Assembly (NCBI GenBank): GCA_026168605.1
Contig: JAPFDX010000012.1
Coordinates: 186,001-250,000 of the forward strand
Length of the DNA stretch: 64,000 bases
Source of the DNA: Roseburia sp.
GTDB taxonomy: Bacteria; Bacillota; Clostridia; Lachnospirales; Lachnospiraceae
Direction of reading: 5' to 3'
Numbering within the stretch: position 1 is the first letter of the stretch; each line of letters starts with the position of its first letter. Below are positions 8,276 through 16,474 of this stretch, piece after piece. Both the position numbers and the translations under genes were made by a program. The notes below the pieces were generated by a model. The model was not told where the DNA came from and ran no database searches. It was given only the letters and a program-made list of their open reading frames with translations.

Positions 8276-9755
8276 CTGTTTCATCCCTATGCGTTTCACA
8301 TGATAAAATTTTATCCAGTATGACAAGTCCCTTCTCCATCTCCGCCTCATGCAGCCTTCCATAGCCGAGCAGCAGAAGCGGATATTCCGTTTTCTGACCT
8401 TCCACCGCGCCGGAGGCAGCTTTCTCCCGCCGCAGATCATACTGCTCGATATCCGAGACTCCTACCCCAAGCTGTGCTGCGCGCGCGCAGATCTCCTGCC
8501 CCGCCAGCGCACTCTCCACCTCCACGAGAAAATGAAGTCCGGCGTATTCGCCCACGATGCGCCGCACCCATTCCCGCTTTTTTAATTCCCCCAGCAGAAA
8601 ATCATGTCTGGAGCGGTAGATGCCGCGCATCTTATTGAGATGGCGCTCAAAATGTCCCTCACGGATAAAGCTGTTTAAGATCTCCTGCTGCATCCGTGGA
8701 ACGGTCGTCGCATAAAAACCGCATCTGTTGCGGTATCGCTCCAAAAGTTCCGGCGGCAGCACCATATAGCTGATGCGAAGCGAGGGCGCGATACTCTTGG
8801 AAAACGTGCCGAGATAGATCACCTTTCCGGATTGGTCAATGCTCTGTAAGGACGGGATCGGTTTCCCACGGTAACGGTACTCACTGTCATGGTCATCCTC
8901 AATCAGATAGCGCCCGCACTCCCCGGCCGCCCAAGCCAGAAGCCTGATGCGCTCCCCGAGAGGCATCACAGAGCCGAGCGGAAACTGGTGGGAGGGCATC
9001 ACATAGACGAGCGACGGGTTTTCCCGCCGCACTGCCTCCACCGACAGACCGTCCTCCCCCGCCGGCACCGTCTTCACCTCACAGCCCATATTCCGGAAGG
9101 TCCGGTACGCCTGCGGATAACCCGGATTTTCCATGAGGACAGTCTGCCCGCCGCCGAGGATCTGCGACAGCAGGATTTCCAGATACTCATTTCCCGCACC
9201 GATGACGATCTGCTCCGGCAGGCAGTTGACACCGCGCGCCCGGTGAAGATAGACCGCGATCGTCTCCCGCAACTGTCTGCTCCCCTGACCGTCCCCCGCA
9301 AACAGCAGCTCCTCTCTGTCGTCCAACAGCACATTTTTGCTGATCTTCCGCCAGACATTGTAGGGAAAACTCTCTGTGTCGATCGCATACGGGGAAAAAT
9401 CGATCTCCATCCTCCTGTCCCCCGTCTCCCCGAAACACACCGCCTCTCTGTCCGCCACATTTTCCTCCCCGGCATCCGGCTGTTTTTGCCCGAGCCGGTA
9501 GAGCCCCGTGATATCGCATACAAAAAAACCCCGGCAGGGTTCCGCTTTGATATACCCTTCTGCCCGGAGCTGTTCGTATGCCATGTCAACGGTGCTGCGG
9601 CTGATGGAGAGCCCCTCCGCCAGACGGCGCGTCGAGGGGAGCTTTTCCCCCTTCGCAAGCTTTCCCGCAGTGATCTCACTCTTGATATATTCGTATATTT
9701 TTTCATAAAGGGGAGCTTTCGCTCCCCCCTGTAAATCAATCATAAATTCTGTCAT
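8259..9755 (-). CDS. MocR/PdxR-like GntR regulator with aminotransferase domain
   Basis: 498 aa: an N-terminal GntR winged helix (residues about 10-78, with LPSTRRLAEGLSISRSTV) fused to a fold-I aminotransferase domain. The PLP-binding Lys lies in LGTFSKSIAPSLR near residue 315. MocR proteins bind PLP and usually control vitamin B6, GABA or amino-acid genes without acting as enzymes; the target here is not evident. The start codon overlaps the stop of the DUF2225 gene (ATGA), indicating translational coupling. The last residues lie in the segment shared with the helicase start, so the C-terminus may have been altered when the AT-rich gene arrived. Confidence 0.93.
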   Translation of the reverse strand: MTEFMIDLQGGAKAPLYEKIYEYIKSEITAGKLAKGEKLPSTRRLAEGLSISRSTVDMAYEQLRAEGYIKAEPCRGFFVCDITGLYRLGQKQPDAGEENVADREAVCFGETGDRRMEIDFSPYAIDTESFPYNVWRKISKNVLLDDREELLFAGDGQGSRQLRETIAVYLHRARGVNCLPEQIVIGAGNEYLEILLSQILGGGQTVLMENPGYPQAYRTFRNMGCEVKTVPAGEDGLSVEAVRRENPSLVYVMPSHQFPLGSVMPLGERIRLLAWAAGECGRYLIEDDHDSEYRYRGKPIPSLQSIDQSGKVIYLGTFSKSIAPSLRISYMVLPPELLERYRNRCGFYATTVPRMQQEILNSFIREGHFERHLNKMRGIYRSRHDFLLGELKKREWVRRIVGEYAGLHFLVEVESALAGQEICARAAQLGVGVSDIEQYDLRREKAASGAVEGQKTEYPLLLLGYGRLHEAEMEKGLVILDKILSCETHRDETDEYKK

Positions 9756-10603
9756 TGTTTGCTTTTCTTGATCTCGTTTACAATCTTTTCCTTCAGATCA
9801 TACGCACGGTCCTTCATCTTCTTGGACGCCGCTGCCGACTGCTGGATGCGCGCGATACACTTGGACGCCACGTCATATTTCTTAAAGTGATATGCCATCG
9901 TCGCCAGAAGGTAATCCAGCGTGCACTCGTCCATGCCGCAGATCGGGTAATTCTCGCTTGCCACTGCTTTGGTCAAACCCTCAAATGCCTGCGCGTAGAA
10001 AGCCTCCTCCTGCTCCCTGCACTCCTTCCGCTCCTCTGCCAGCGATGCGTCATTCGGGTCGAGAGTCTCGTATTTGCCGCGCAGCAACCACGCCAGATTC
10101 AGGCAGGTGTACGCCTTCTCACTCGCCTTCGCCTTCTTGACGATCGAACAGAACAGCGCCAGCTTATAACGCTCGATCGCCTCATCATAGCTTAACAGCT
10201 TTGGCTCCACATCGTCACTGCCCTTAAAGTTTGCACAGACCTGCTCGTTTAAAAGACGGATCTGCATACTCGACAAGTGTTCAAAATAGCGGCTCACCGC
10301 CGTGTAACCGCAGTAAGGGCAGGATTTTGTGTTATATTTTAAGGTGTCGATGTGCTCGTAGCGCGGGCGCAGATCCAGATCCGGCTCCAGGCGCTTGACA
10401 CGGCTGTTGACCATCTTCGTCTTAAACACCTTGTCGCAGACCACGCAGCGGATCGCCTTATCGAGCAGAAAACTCGATTCCTGCGGCGCCGCCTCCGTCT
10501 TTGTGCCGTTCTCCGTCACAGTTTCCCGCTTCTCATCCTCAAACAGATTCATGTTATCCTCTGCCTTTAAACCAAACTTTTCGAGTCCTGATAATAAATT
10601 CAT
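9752..10603 (-). CDS. DUF2225 domain-containing protein
   Basis: 283 aa. Two CxxC pairs (CVVCDKVF near residue 54 and CPYCGY near 95) suggest a zinc-binding head, followed by a helical TPR-like region; this is the DUF2225 layout common in Bacillota, function unknown. There is no signal peptide or membrane segment. The start has AGGAGG at good spacing. It lies 31 bases downstream of glnS and overlaps the mocR-like gene by 4 bases, so the three genes probably share a transcript. Confidence 0.88.
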   Translation of the reverse strand: MNLLSGLEKFGLKAEDNMNLFEDEKRETVTENGTKTEAAPQESSFLLDKAIRCVVCDKVFKTKMVNSRVKRLEPDLDLRPRYEHIDTLKYNTKSCPYCGYTAVSRYFEHLSSMQIRLLNEQVCANFKGSDDVEPKLLSYDEAIERYKLALFCSIVKKAKASEKAYTCLNLAWLLRGKYETLDPNDASLAEERKECREQEEAFYAQAFEGLTKAVASENYPICGMDECTLDYLLATMAYHFKKYDVASKCIARIQQSAAASKKMKDRAYDLKEKIVNEIKKSKQ

Positions 10604-10634
10604 TTTCTTTTCCTCCTAAGTGAAGTGTAAAGCC

Positions 10635-12323
10635 CTACGCCGTCGGCAGCTTGAATGAGCTCTTGAGCGATACGATACGGTTAAATACCGGATTCTCCGG
10701 CGTCGAATCCTTCGCGTCCACGCAGAAAAAGCCCTGTCGCACAAACTGGAAGCTGTCGTACGCCTTCACATCTGCCAGATTCTCCTCCAGCATACAGTTT
10801 TTTAGCACCGTCAGGGAGTTTGGATTCAGGTTCAGACTGCCGTCCTCATTGTAAACGCCCTTCTCCTCGTCCACGATATTCTCGTACAGACGCACGGTTG
10901 CCTGCATGGCATGAGCGGCGGATACCCAGTGGATCGTTCCCTTGACCTTTCTGCCGTCCGGGCTGTTTCCTCCCTTGGACGCCGGGTCGTAGGTACAGTG
11001 GATCTCGGTCACTTTTCCATTCTCGTCCTTCACAAAACTGTTGCAGGTCACAAAGTAGGCGTTCATCAGGCGCACCTCATTGCCTGGGAACATACGGAAA
11101 TATTTTTTCGGCGGCTCCTCCATAAAGTCCTCGCGCTCGATATAAATCTCTCTCGAAAACGGAACCTTGCGGCTGCCGAGCGCCTCGTTCTCAAGGTTGT
11201 TGACAACGTCCAGATACTCCGTCTCGCCCTCCGGATAGTTGTCGATGACCACCTTCACCGGATCCAGCACCGCCATCATGCGCGGGCGCTTCATCTTCAG
11301 ATCCTCGCGGATGCAGTACTCTAACATCGCGTAGTCCACCGAACTGTTTGCCTTTGAAATGCCGCAGAGCTCCACAAACATTTTTAAGGATTCCGGAGTA
11401 AAGCCTCTTCTCCTGAGCGCAGCGATCGACACGAGACGCGGGTCGTCCCAGCCGTCCACAATACCTTCCTCCACCAGACGCTTGATATAGCGCTTTCCGG
11501 TCACAACGTTTGTCAGGTAAAGCTTCGCAAACTCAATCTGTCTCGGCGGCATCTGACTCTGATCCGGCACCATCTCTGCTCCGACCTCCCGGATCACCCA
11601 GTCGTAGAGCGGTCTGTGATCCTCAAACTCCAGCGTGCAGATGGAATGTGTGATGCCCTCGATCGCGTCCTCCATCGGATGCGCGTAGTCATACATCGGA
11701 TAAATGCACCATGTGTCCCCCGTCCTGTGATGGCTCATGCGCGCCACACGGTAGATCACCGGGTCTCTCATATTGATATTGGAAGCCGCCATGTCGATGC
11801 GTGCGCGCAGCACCTTCTCTCCGTCCGCAAACTTCCCGTTTTTCATATCCTCAAAAAGCGCCAGATTCTCCTCGACGCTTCTGCTGCTGTACGGATCCTC
11901 TTTTCCCGGCTCTGTCAGCGTGCCGCGGTACTCGCGGATCTGCTCCGCCGAAAGGTCTGACACATACGCCTTCCCCTTTTTGATCAGCTTCACCGCGCCC
12001 TCATACATCTGGTCGAAATAATCGGATGCAAAGAGCAGCCTATCCTCCCAGTCGGCGCCCAGCCAGCGGATATCCTCGATGATCGCCTCGACAAACTCCG
12101 TCTTTTCCTTGGTCGGATTCGTATCGTCAAAACGCAGATTAAACTTGCCGCCATACTTCTGCGCCAGCCCGTAATTCAGCAGAATGGACTTCGCATGACC
12201 GATGTGCAGATAGCCGTTCGGCTCCGGGGGAAATCTCGTGTGCACCCTGGTGCAGTGCCCCTCCTCTATATCCTGATCAATGATCTGTTCGATAAAATTC
12301 TTTGAGATATTCTCATTCTCCAT
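10635..12323 (-). CDS. glnS: Glutaminyl-tRNA synthetase
   Basis: Charges tRNA-Gln with glutamine. The 562 aa show class I motifs: the HIGH signature in [12 protein letters not shown] near residue 36, and WDDPRL with RRRGFTPES near residue 295-310, typical of GlnRS rather than GluRS. The KMSKS loop is represented by VVTGKR. The C-terminal two-barrel anticodon-binding region is complete. GAGGAGGAACAG precedes the ATG. A promoter candidate is present upstream; the leader is only about 75 bases and contains no T-box. Confidence 0.97.
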   Translation of the reverse strand: MENENISKNFIEQIIDQDIEEGHCTRVHTRFPPEPNGYLHIGHAKSILLNYGLAQKYGGKFNLRFDDTNPTKEKTEFVEAIIEDIRWLGADWEDRLLFASDYFDQMYEGAVKLIKKGKAYVSDLSAEQIREYRGTLTEPGKEDPYSSRSVEENLALFEDMKNGKFADGEKVLRARIDMAASNINMRDPVIYRVARMSHHRTGDTWCIYPMYDYAHPMEDAIEGITHSICTLEFEDHRPLYDWVIREVGAEMVPDQSQMPPRQIEFAKLYLTNVVTGKRYIKRLVEEGIVDGWDDPRLVSIAALRRRGFTPESLKMFVELCGISKANSSVDYAMLEYCIREDLKMKRPRMMAVLDPVKVVIDNYPEGETEYLDVVNNLENEALGSRKVPFSREIYIEREDFMEEPPKKYFRMFPGNEVRLMNAYFVTCNSFVKDENGKVTEIHCTYDPASKGGNSPDGRKVKGTIHWVSAAHAMQATVRLYENIVDEEKGVYNEDGSLNLNPNSLTVLKNCMLEENLADVKAYDSFQFVRQGFFCVDAKDSTPENPVFNRIVSLKSSFKLPTA

Positions 12324-12398
12324 TGTGTCTGTTCCTCCTCAAAAAAACATAGCAACTCATGAAATATCATACATGATACCCCTATAAGGTGCAAGTAT

Positions 12399-12428
12399 AA
12401 TATAACACGAATTGTCTGTGTTTGTTAA
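12399..12428 (-). promoter_or_regulatory. Probable glnS promoter
   Basis: Minus strand TTAACA (12428-12423), 18 bp, TATATT (12404-12399), in the 114-base gap between glnS and the SGNH gene. It is a reasonable but not perfect sigmaA match. No terminator hairpin was seen after the SGNH gene. Confidence 0.5.
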
Positions 12429-12437
12429 GAATTACTT

Positions 12438-13424
12438 TTATTTTTCCGTCTTGATCTCCTGCGGCAGCCTCATTTGATACTGCTTATAGTTCTCATCCCA
12501 TACCCAGTATACCGGATCCCCTCTGTGGTCCGTGAGCGGATACTGTCCGGCGATATAGCTGCCCAGATACTCGCTCACCTTCATAGAACCTGCATAATTC
12601 AGATGAAGTCCGGCATCCATTGTGTCCCTGGTCCAGTCAATCCCCACTTCCTCCGTCATCTGATTCAGATCCAGATAGGGCAGACCGTGTGCGTCGGCAT
12701 ATTCCGCCACTGCATCATGCCTTTCATTATTCCAGCTCTGCGGGGATGGCACGCTTAAAAGCAGAAGTTCTATCCCGTGGGATTCGCAAAAGGAAGTCAG
12801 TTTTTTCAGATACAGCTCCGTCGCCGGATCTATCTCTCCGCTCATTTCGTTATTTTCCATATAATCCCCGCCCAGATACGGGTCTGTGCCGGTTTTTACC
12901 TTAAAGCCTTTCGTAATATCAATTTCGGTGTAAACCTGTTCCTCCGTAAGATCTGCCTTTGTAAGATTCTTCCAGCGGTCATGATAATGTGCCAGCGGAA
13001 TATAATGCTCCACCAGCTCTCCAAGGCTATAGTCCATCTCCGCCACAGCGCCCTCTCCATTATAGAGTGCATTCACTTCCAGAATCACCAGTTCCGGCGT
13101 CTGCTTCGGATAAATCTCCTTCAGCCAGTAATAGGATTCCACTACTTTCTGCCCCGATTGTCCTGCAACATAAGATGTGATTCCCTGCTGATTCCAGATA
13201 TCAAGCGGGGAAACTCCCGTGAGGACAATACTGTCCCCCAAAATCAACACATCAACGCGGTCGCGCTCTTCCGCGATTGCCCCCATCGGCTTCCAGTCAC
13301 GCTCCGACACACCGGCTAATATTGAGTTGTTCTTCGGTGTAAAAATTCCCGACAGCACCGATAACAATAACGCAAAAATCACCCAGAACAGAACATATCC
13401 TGTATATTTTTTTACTTTTTCCAT
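12438..13424 (-). CDS. SGNH/GDSL-like protein, last gene of dlt-like cluster
   Basis: 328 aa with one N-terminal membrane anchor (residues about 8-28) and an extracytoplasmic SGNH-type domain. Block I is visible as LILGDSIVLTGVS (nucleophile Ser near residue 66) and a C-terminal DAGLHLNYAG carries the likely Asp/His pair. Proteins of this type (DltD, AlgJ/AlgX, PatB) work with an MBOAT partner to pass an acyl group onto a surface polymer. It starts 9 bases after the MBOAT gene. It is not clearly DltD in sequence. The acceptor polymer is unknown. Confidence 0.85.
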   Translation of the reverse strand: MEKVKKYTGYVLFWVIFALLLSVLSGIFTPKNNSILAGVSERDWKPMGAIAEERDRVDVLILGDSIVLTGVSPLDIWNQQGITSYVAGQSGQKVVESYYWLKEIYPKQTPELVILEVNALYNGEGAVAEMDYSLGELVEHYIPLAHYHDRWKNLTKADLTEEQVYTEIDITKGFKVKTGTDPYLGGDYMENNEMSGEIDPATELYLKKLTSFCESHGIELLLLSVPSPQSWNNERHDAVAEYADAHGLPYLDLNQMTEEVGIDWTRDTMDAGLHLNYAGSMKVSEYLGSYIAGQYPLTDHRGDPVYWVWDENYKQYQMRLPQEIKTEK

Positions 13425-13433
13425 TCCAGCCTC

Positions 13434-15023
13434 CTAAAATTCTGCGTAAATCAGTTCCACTGCCAGGTATCCGTCTCCGTATGCACCAAAAATAATCACG
13501 GACAGCATCAGTACATAGTAAGCACACCACCGGGCAGGCGCCGGCATCCCTGCCAGCTTTTCCCGAACCCCAACACCTCTCTCGTGCAGACAGTCAACCA
13601 CAAAAACAGCCGCTGCCACCAGCAGTATGATCAGATAATCTTTCACGTCCAGACCAAGCCCAAGCAGGTTCCCCGTCACAACCGCACTTGGATGGAAATT
13701 CTTTATCATATGTGAAAACATCAGCAATCCGTGTTTTAATCCCTCCGCCCGGAAGAATAATTCTCCGATCACCACCAGAACACCGGTCCGTCCGATCTGA
13801 AATGCGATATAAAGCGGATGTTTCACAAGCTTAGGAAAACGCTCCGAAAATTTCAGAAACAGAGGTTCAAAAATAACCCCCGCCAGAATCAGCACAAAAT
13901 AATACATTCCAAAGAAGATATAGCTCCATCTCGCGCCATGCCAGATGCCGTTACACAGCCATACCGGAAACAGCGCCGCAAGCGACACTACAACCTTCGC
14001 CCCATGCTTGCCAAACCGGCTTTTTGCATGGCTTCCCGCCTTCTTCACGCCTTCCGTCAGTGACATCGGATAAAAAATGTAATCTTTCAGCCATGCCCCC
14101 AGTGTGATGTGCCAGCGTCTCCAGAACTCCGACACATTCCGGGAAAAAAACGGCTGCCTGAAATTCTCCGGAAGCGTGACCCCAAAAATTTCTGCCGTGC
14201 CGATCACCATATCCATACATCCGGAAAACTCCATATAAAGCTGCAGGGTGTACGCCGCCGCGCCCACAAAGATCACTGCACCGTCACAATACTGATAACC
14301 AGAAAAAATATTTCCGACCATCGTGTTGAGACGGTCCGCAACAACAATCTTCTTTAACAGCCCCCAGAAGATCCGCTGCCCACCCATCGTAAGATTCTGC
14401 ACCGAAATCCGTCTTCCCGCATAAAGCTGATCCGCAGTCTGGTCATACCGGCTGATCGGTCCTTCCATGATCTGCGGAAAAAACGCCATAAACAGCGCGA
14501 GCTTTCCGAAATTGCGTTCCGCTTTGATCTTGCCCTCATAGACATCCACAAGGTAGCCGATTCCCTGCAGGGTGTAAAAGGAAATACCGATCGGCTGCAA
14601 AATATCAAGCTGCGGAAGACCGGCAGACACGGAAAGCGCCGCCGCAATCTTCGTCACATTCTCCGCAAAAAAATTATAGTATTTCACCGTAAGAAGCGTA
14701 CCCGCAAGAAAGAGAATCCCCACGAAAAGGATTCTCCGTTTTTTGGCAGTTATCGCTTTTTTTAATTCTTTCGCCGCCGTGCGGTCAAGTCCCTTTTTCT
14801 GCTCCTTGAACATCAGCCGGTACTTTTCCATACCGATCCCCGCAAAATACATCACCACGGTCGCCCCGATCAGGTAGACAAAAAGCCATCTGCTGAAGGA
14901 AAAGAAAAACACATATCCGGCAGCAAGCAGCACCATCGGCCGGAATTTTTTTCCCGCAAGCTGGTACAGAATTACTACGGCAGGCAGAAAGACAATGAGA
15001 AACAATAACGTATGATAAGCCAT
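13434..15023 (-). CDS. MBOAT family membrane acyltransferase (DltB/AlgI-like)
   Basis: 529 aa with about ten hydrophobic segments. MBOAT hallmarks are present: FWRRWHITLGAWLKDYIFYP near residue 297-316 and the catalytic His in CNGIWHGARW near residue 355. MBOAT partners of SGNH proteins carry an acyl or aminoacyl group across the membrane from a carrier-protein thioester. The gene starts 2 bases after the acyl carrier protein stop, supporting direct partnership. Overall similarity looks closer to AlgI-type than to classical DltB, though I cannot score that without a search. Confidence 0.92.
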   Translation of the reverse strand: MAYHTLLFLIVFLPAVVILYQLAGKKFRPMVLLAAGYVFFFSFSRWLFVYLIGATVVMYFAGIGMEKYRLMFKEQKKGLDRTAAKELKKAITAKKRRILFVGILFLAGTLLTVKYYNFFAENVTKIAAALSVSAGLPQLDILQPIGISFYTLQGIGYLVDVYEGKIKAERNFGKLALFMAFFPQIMEGPISRYDQTADQLYAGRRISVQNLTMGGQRIFWGLLKKIVVADRLNTMVGNIFSGYQYCDGAVIFVGAAAYTLQLYMEFSGCMDMVIGTAEIFGVTLPENFRQPFFSRNVSEFWRRWHITLGAWLKDYIFYPMSLTEGVKKAGSHAKSRFGKHGAKVVVSLAALFPVWLCNGIWHGARWSYIFFGMYYFVLILAGVIFEPLFLKFSERFPKLVKHPLYIAFQIGRTGVLVVIGELFFRAEGLKHGLLMFSHMIKNFHPSAVVTGNLLGLGLDVKDYLIILLVAAAVFVVDCLHERGVGVREKLAGMPAPARWCAYYVLMLSVIIFGAYGDGYLAVELIYAEF

Positions 15024-15025
15024 TT

Positions 15026-15265
15026 TCAGCCCTCTTCCTCCAGTCTCTGGATCATTGCCCAGATCGCCTGTGCGGAGTTAAAGTTCTCCGCTACCATGTC
15101 GCCCGGCGCGATCTGCACATCAAAGGCATCTCCGATCTCTGATACCAGTGACAGAATCGCAAAAGAATCTAAAATGTGGTCATCGATCAGCGTGGTGCAC
15201 GTGGCATAATCCACATCCGGTTCAATCTCTTCCAAAATCTCTAATAGCTCTTCCATAATTTCCAT
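15026..15265 (-). CDS. Acyl carrier protein (DltC-like)
   Basis: 79 aa, acidic, predicted four-helix carrier protein. The phosphopantetheine attachment Ser is in HILDSFAILSLV (Ser34). It would hold the activated acyl or aminoacyl group as a thioester between the adenylation enzyme and the MBOAT transferase. It is encoded between the decarboxylase and MBOAT genes, with 30-base and 2-base gaps. Length and position match DltC, but the DSF motif replaces DSM/DSL. Confidence 0.92.
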   Translation of the reverse strand: MEIMEELLEILEEIEPDVDYATCTTLIDDHILDSFAILSLVSEIGDAFDVQIAPGDMVAENFNSAQAIWAMIQRLEEEG

Positions 15266-15295
15266 TCTCCTTCATTGTATTTTTACTCATTTTAC

Positions 15296-16474
15296 TTACA
15301 TATTAAGCGGATAGCCCGGTGTGCATTTTCTCAAAACAGTATACCCATCCTTTTCCGAATAACACACTACCGCCGGAAGATCCCTGCTCAAAAACAGAGA
15401 CATTCCCTCTGTCATCGCATATGCCCCGACCCGCTCAAACACAAGCAGATCGCCGGGCTTTATTTCCCGCAGCGGATACTGTCTGATCAAAATATCATTC
15501 GCCGAACAGAGCGCTCCGCAAATGGTGTAGCTTTTCTCTCCGGCTGCCTCCCTTGACGGAATCTGCGTACAGTATGGCGTCTTCATTGCCATGACCTGTC
15601 CGTCATAATTGATGTGATGCATCCCGCCGTCTACCAGACAATAATCCTTATCCTCATTCCGCTTTACTTCCCGGACACAGGTAACAAAGTATCCATACAT
15701 CGCCGTAAGAAATCTTCCCATCTCAAATGCCACAGCGCCGCCGAACTTAAGTTCTTTCGCACAATCGCCCGCCGCTTTTAATAATGCAACGGCGTCCTCT
15801 TTGCCCCACTGCTTCGCGGTCTTGAAATATTCGATTCCAAATCCCGGCCCATACTCCAGATGTTCCACCGGCATTCCAGTTTTTTCGCAGACCTCCAGAC
15901 ACACCTCATCGAGCAGCAGCAATTCTTTTTGGATCTGCCCCGCTTTACGCTTCTGGGTGCCGGAATAAAAATGGATCCCTTTCATTTTCACAAACGGATG
16001 TACAGAAAGCACTTTTGCCGCCGTAAGCAGCGTTTCCCGGTCCATGCCAAACTGATTTCCGTTGGTTAAGCGCAGAAGAACTTCTGCCCTGCGCCCGTGT
16101 TTTTCCGCCATTTCACAGAGCTGTTTTACCTGTATCTCGGACTCTGCTGTAAAAACCGGCAATTTCGCTCCGCCGAAAAGCAGTTCAAGATCCTGCTCAT
16201 CTTTTAATACACCGGAAAAAATGATCCGGCTCATGGGAATCTTCTTCGCGAGACAAATCTGTAACTCTCCCGGCGAGCATACCTCGATCTTAGACACCAT
16301 TCCCGCCATCCGGTCTGTCAGAAACGGATTTGCCTTCATCGCAAAGCATAGGGAAATTTCCTCTCCCAGCACATCCTTGATCTCCTCCGTCCCCTGTTTT
16401 AAGGCGTCCAGATCAAACAGATAAAGAGGTGTTCCATACTCCTTTGCCGCACGCGCCAAAATCTCCTGGGTCAT
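15296..16474 (-). CDS. Fold-III PLP-dependent decarboxylase (LysA/BtrK-like)
   Basis: 392 aa with the alanine-racemase-fold barrel and C-terminal beta domain. The PLP Lys is in AMKANPFL near residue 49; HFYSGTQ near 180, a GPGFG glycine loop near 230, EMGRF near 260 and the catalytic Cys/Asp of GALCSANDIL near 325 follow. The YGAYH-like stretch of true LysA is replaced by DGGMHHINYDGQ, so the substrate is probably not diaminopimelate. A second, bona fide lysA lies at 50950-52227. The start at 16474 overlaps the adenylation gene (ATGA) with AGGAGG upstream. Decarboxylases paired with a ligase and an ACP are known in butirosin synthesis (BtrK on glutamyl-ACP) and in exosortase-A clusters. The substrate is unknown. 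Confidence 0.87.
   Translation of the reverse strand: MTQEILARAAKEYGTPLYLFDLDALKQGTEEIKDVLGEEISLCFAMKANPFLTDRMAGMVSKIEVCSPGELQICLAKKIPMSRIIFSGVLKDEQDLELLFGGAKLPVFTAESEIQVKQLCEMAEKHGRRAEVLLRLTNGNQFGMDRETLLTAAKVLSVHPFVKMKGIHFYSGTQKRKAGQIQKELLLLDEVCLEVCEKTGMPVEHLEYGPGFGIEYFKTAKQWGKEDAVALLKAAGDCAKELKFGGAVAFEMGRFLTAMYGYFVTCVREVKRNEDKDYCLVDGGMHHINYDGQVMAMKTPYCTQIPSREAAGEKSYTICGALCSANDILIRQYPLREIKPGDLLVFERVGAYAMTEGMSLFLSRDLPAVVCYSEKDGYTVLRKCTPGYPLNM

Noticed and set aside
5324..8290. Transposon or integrase carrying the helicase gene
   Set aside because: No transposase, integrase, target-site duplication or tRNA attachment site was found around the AT-rich segment; acquisition is inferred from composition alone.
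12324..12437. T-box leader for glnS (and likewise before trpS at 20299-20399)
   Set aside because: The gaps are only about 100 bases, most of it promoter, and no T-box sequence or specifier stem-loop is present.
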